Below are positions 19,896 to 22,245 of a stretch of DNA of 22,245 bases, in pieces (positions within the stretch are counted from its first letter, which is position 1; every line of letters begins with the position of its first letter). A model generated the notes under the pieces. That model was not told the DNA's origin and did no database searches. It saw nothing but the letters and a program-made list of their open reading frames with translations. Origin of the DNA: a virus. A program made the translations under genes and the position numbers. The DNA lies in the IMG/VR virus record IMGVR_UViG_3300042337_000081, positions 1 to 22,245 of that record, one strand, 5' to 3'.

Positions 19896-22226
19896 ATGAC
19901 CATCATAGCGAGCATCAAATCCTACACCGAACTCGGCTGGTATCTTGTCCCGATCCCGGCAGGGCAGAAGGGGCCGACATCATACGGCTGGAATCAGAAG
20001 GATAAGGCACTTACCGGCCAGGGTGCCATCGACTTCTATTCCAAGAATCCGACTTGGAACGTCGGCCTCATTCATCAATGGACAGGCACCTGCGCGATCG
20101 ACATCGATCACATGGAATGGACCCGGATCATCTTTGAGGGGCTGGGGCTTGATCTGGATGCCTTGATGGCATCAACCGCCAGAATTCGTGGGCGGGAGGG
20201 CCGTGGCAAACTCATCTTCCGCGCTCATCGGGATGACCTATCTCGCCATTCCATTGCGTGGCCGAACAAGGATGGCAGGGGCAACACGACCGTCTTTGAG
20301 TTGCGCGGTGGGCCGGTGCAAGATGTCCTGCCGCCGTCGATCCATCCCGACACGATGCAGCCATATGTGTGGGAAGGGTTGCCCTTCGATCAGATTCCGA
20401 TCCTGCCGAAGCAGTTGCAGGTCATGTGGGACGAATGGGACAAGTTCCGTCCGCAAATGATGGACTTGTGCCCGTGGAAGGTTCGGCCCGAGTATCAGGC
20501 CCCGGTTCGGGTTCGCGCGCCTAATCCCGGCACATCAGTGATCGATGCCTATAATGCGGCGCACAATATCGGTGAGTTGCTGGTCAAGTATGGCTACAAG
20601 CGCACCGCACCGAATCGGTATCTAAGCCCCAACAGCGGCACCAAGCTAGCCGGTTGCAATGTGTTCGATAACAACACGGCATTCAGCCACCACGGCTCCG
20701 ATCCGTTTGGCAATGAACACGCATTCGACTGCTTCGAACTTTACCTCCAGTTCGAGCACGCCGGGAACATGAGTGCGGCGATCAAGAACGCAGCCGCCTT
20801 CCTCAACATCACGACCGATCCGAGCCATGAGTGGACGCCCGAGGCAAAGGTTCAGATTGATCACGGCAAAGCGGCAACTCCCGGTGTGCTGCCTTCCAAA
20901 CGCACCACCAGTGCCGCGCCAGACAATCCGCTGGCATCTATCCCGGCGCATCTGCTCTCGATCCCTGGCGTGCTTCAAGACGTTGTGCGGTACTACGAGA
21001 CGACCGCCATCAAGACGCAGCCGCAGTTTGCCGTGCAAGCCGCCATTGCCCTTGGTGCCGTTGCAATGGGGCGGCGATGGACAACGAGCCAGCGCAACTT
21101 CAGCAACCTGTACCTGCTCAATATTGGCGAGACTGGTTGCGGCAAGGAACACGCCAAGACGGTCATCGAGGCCATGCTTGATGCAGCCCAGCTAGGGCAT
21201 CTGCTAGGGCCAGCCGGTTACACTAGCGCCAGCGGCGTCTTCTCGGCGCTCATCTCCCGGCCTATTCACGTTTCCGTGATCGATGAACTAGGCCGAACCC
21301 TCAAGTCTGCCGCGAATCGCTCGATGCAGCACAAGGCTGATAGTCTCACGGCCATCATGGAATGCTTCGGGCGGCAGGATGGCGTCTTGCGGCCACAAGG
21401 ATACGCCACCATCGGCCTTACGAAGGAACAGGCAGAGGCATTTGAGAAGGTCATCAGAAGGCCGTCCTTGACGCTCCTAGGCATGTCTACGCCATCGGAG
21501 TTCTACGGGGCCATCTCGGGCGGTGACATCGCATCTGGCCTTCTCAACCGGTTCTTGATCGTCAAGTCGGAGATCGGCGTTCAGATGAGCCAGGAGCGGC
21601 GGATCGTGCCGATTGGCGACCGCATCATCGGATGGCTTCAAGAACAGGCACAGGCGCACTCTGGGGCTGGAAACCTCACCGGCACCAATACCTATGACAT
21701 GCCGCCCGATCCCGTCGAGGTGTCCTTTACAAGGCCAGCTATGGACATCCTGCGGGACTATGAGGCCGAACTGGTCGCGGCGATCAAAGCTGAGAACGAA
21801 ACCGGCCTCGAAGCGATGTACAACCGCAGCCGCGAGATCGCCATGCGGATCAGCCTGATTGTCGCTAGGTCATTGGGCGAGACCGAGATCGGACCTGAGC
21901 CTATGCAGTGGGCGATTGATTATGTCAGGTTCTACAACCGGCGCGCCATCGCCATGTTTAGGGACAACATGGCCGAGAGCAGCCATCAGGCGATCTGCAA
22001 GGCAGTCATTGCCAAGCTGAAGACATCCGGTCTCAAAGGGCTGACAGAGGCAGAGCTGGGCAACCGCATCTCGGCGTTCGATGCCTTGACGCTCCGAGAC
22101 CGGGGCCAGGTGATGGACAAGTTGGTTGCCGACTACGGCATCCAATGCCGCCACACGAACAAGGGCCAGCGGGGAAGGCCTCGCATGGCGTGGTTCATCC
22201 CGGCACCGGAGACCACTGAAGATTGA
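19896..22226 (+). CDS. Primase-polymerase / helicase fusion (replication protein)
   Basis: A 776-residue protein. Residues 1-170 form a prim-pol type primase (PF09250-like): AIDIDH with Asp69 and Asp71 as metal ligands, an R-x-G-R-G-K-L-I-F strand (about 100-108), and ELRGGPVQDVLPPSIHPDT with His150. Residues about 350-640 carry a P-loop helicase-type domain: Walker A GETGCGKEH (411-419) and Walker B VSVIDE with Asp463-Glu464. A winged-helix-like tail follows (about 700-776). The frame is open to 19626, but that stretch overlaps the methyltransferase; ATG 19896, two bases after that gene's stop, gives a full primase domain. It likely starts and unwinds phage DNA in replication. Confidence 0.88.
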   Translation: MTIIASIKSYTELGWYLVPIPAGQKGPTSYGWNQKDKALTGQGAIDFYSKNPTWNVGLIHQWTGTCAIDIDHMEWTRIIFEGLGLDLDALMASTARIRGREGRGKLIFRAHRDDLSRHSIAWPNKDGRGNTTVFELRGGPVQDVLPPSIHPDTMQPYVWEGLPFDQIPILPKQLQVMWDEWDKFRPQMMDLCPWKVRPEYQAPVRVRAPNPGTSVIDAYNAAHNIGELLVKYGYKRTAPNRYLSPNSGTKLAGCNVFDNNTAFSHHGSDPFGNEHAFDCFELYLQFEHAGNMSAAIKNAAAFLNITTDPSHEWTPEAKVQIDHGKAATPGVLPSKRTTSAAPDNPLASIPAHLLSIPGVLQDVVRYYETTAIKTQPQFAVQAAIALGAVAMGRRWTTSQRNFSNLYLLNIGETGCGKEHAKTVIEAMLDAAQLGHLLGPAGYTSASGVFSALISRPIHVSVIDELGRTLKSAANRSMQHKADSLTAIMECFGRQDGVLRPQGYATIGLTKEQAEAFEKVIRRPSLTLLGMSTPSEFYGAISGGDIASGLLNRFLIVKSEIGVQMSQERRIVPIGDRIIGWLQEQAQAHSGAGNLTGTNTYDMPPDPVEVSFTRPAMDILRDYEAELVAAIKAENETGLEAMYNRSREIAMRISLIVARSLGETEIGPEPMQWAIDYVRFYNRRAIAMFRDNMAESSHQAICKAVIAKLKTSGLKGLTEAELGNRISAFDALTLRDRGQVMDKLVADYGIQCRHTNKGQRGRPRMAWFIPAPETTED

Positions 22227-22228
22227 AT

Positions 22229-22245
22229 AAAAAACCCCGGTGATG
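22229..22245 (+). terminator. Left half of a probable terminator at the window edge
   Basis: Three bases after the primase-helicase stop, AAAAAACCCCGGTG begins: six A then CCCCGG. This is the usual left arm of a two-way intrinsic terminator, but the second arm lies outside the window. Confidence 0.4.

Noticed and set aside
1-22245. Integrase, attachment sites, tRNA genes, insertion sequences, CRISPR arrays
   Set aside because: None seen on either strand; no basis for calling the element integrated or mobile within this window.

Overview
The window is part of a tailed-phage genome with a long non-contractile tail (siphovirus type), either a free phage or a prophage. The likely host is an alphaproteobacterium. 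That rests on family resemblance only: a GTA-gp10-like tail chaperone, the HK97-gp10 / DUF3168 / GTA-type tail order and a Pam3-gp28-like holin. No host gene, integrase, attachment site, terminase, portal or capsid gene is visible, so lifestyle cannot be decided and the head genes must lie to the left.

Layout. (1) Positions 1-11071, plus strand: end of a head gene, a structural protein, head-tail adaptor, tail completion proteins, two tandem tail-tube proteins, a tail-assembly chaperone with a probable programmed -1 frameshift, tape measure, tail-tip and fibre proteins, then a lysis cassette (membrane protein with coiled coil, M15 endolysin, small holin, second membrane protein). Almost every junction is a 1-4 base stop/start overlap, so the block reads as one translationally coupled late operon. 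(2) Positions 10953-19073, minus strand: a replication and recombination block next to the switch region (DUF7173-like protein, small helical protein, Sak4-like AAA ATPase, DUF669 protein, HTH protein, Cas4-like Fe-S nuclease, SF2 helicase, VRR-NUC nuclease). It is followed by a run of small accessory genes, including an exported lytic transglycosylase, coiled-coil proteins, a zinc-ribbon protein and a small HTH protein. The block converges on the lysis cassette with a 119-base antisense overlap. (3) Positions 19170-22226, plus strand: a small HTH regulator, a compact C5-methyltransferase-like protein and a 776-residue primase-polymerase/helicase.

Working together. The 96-base divergent gap at 19074-19169 holds three ATTGCA half-sites and is the best candidate for the early control switch. 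The primase-helicase would drive replication. The Sak4-like protein, DUF669 protein, Cas4-like nuclease, helicase and VRR-NUC protein would form a recombination/end-processing set. The rightmost bases look like the first half of a terminator.

The points most worth a second look are the A_AAA_AAT frameshift site with its hidden reading frame, the duplicated tail tube in which only one copy carries an Ig-like domain, the four-cysteine cluster at the N-terminus of the hub protein, the possible RNA pseudoknot at 17275-17304, and several small genes shorter than 60 codons. I see no clear sign of a wholly new multi-gene system.
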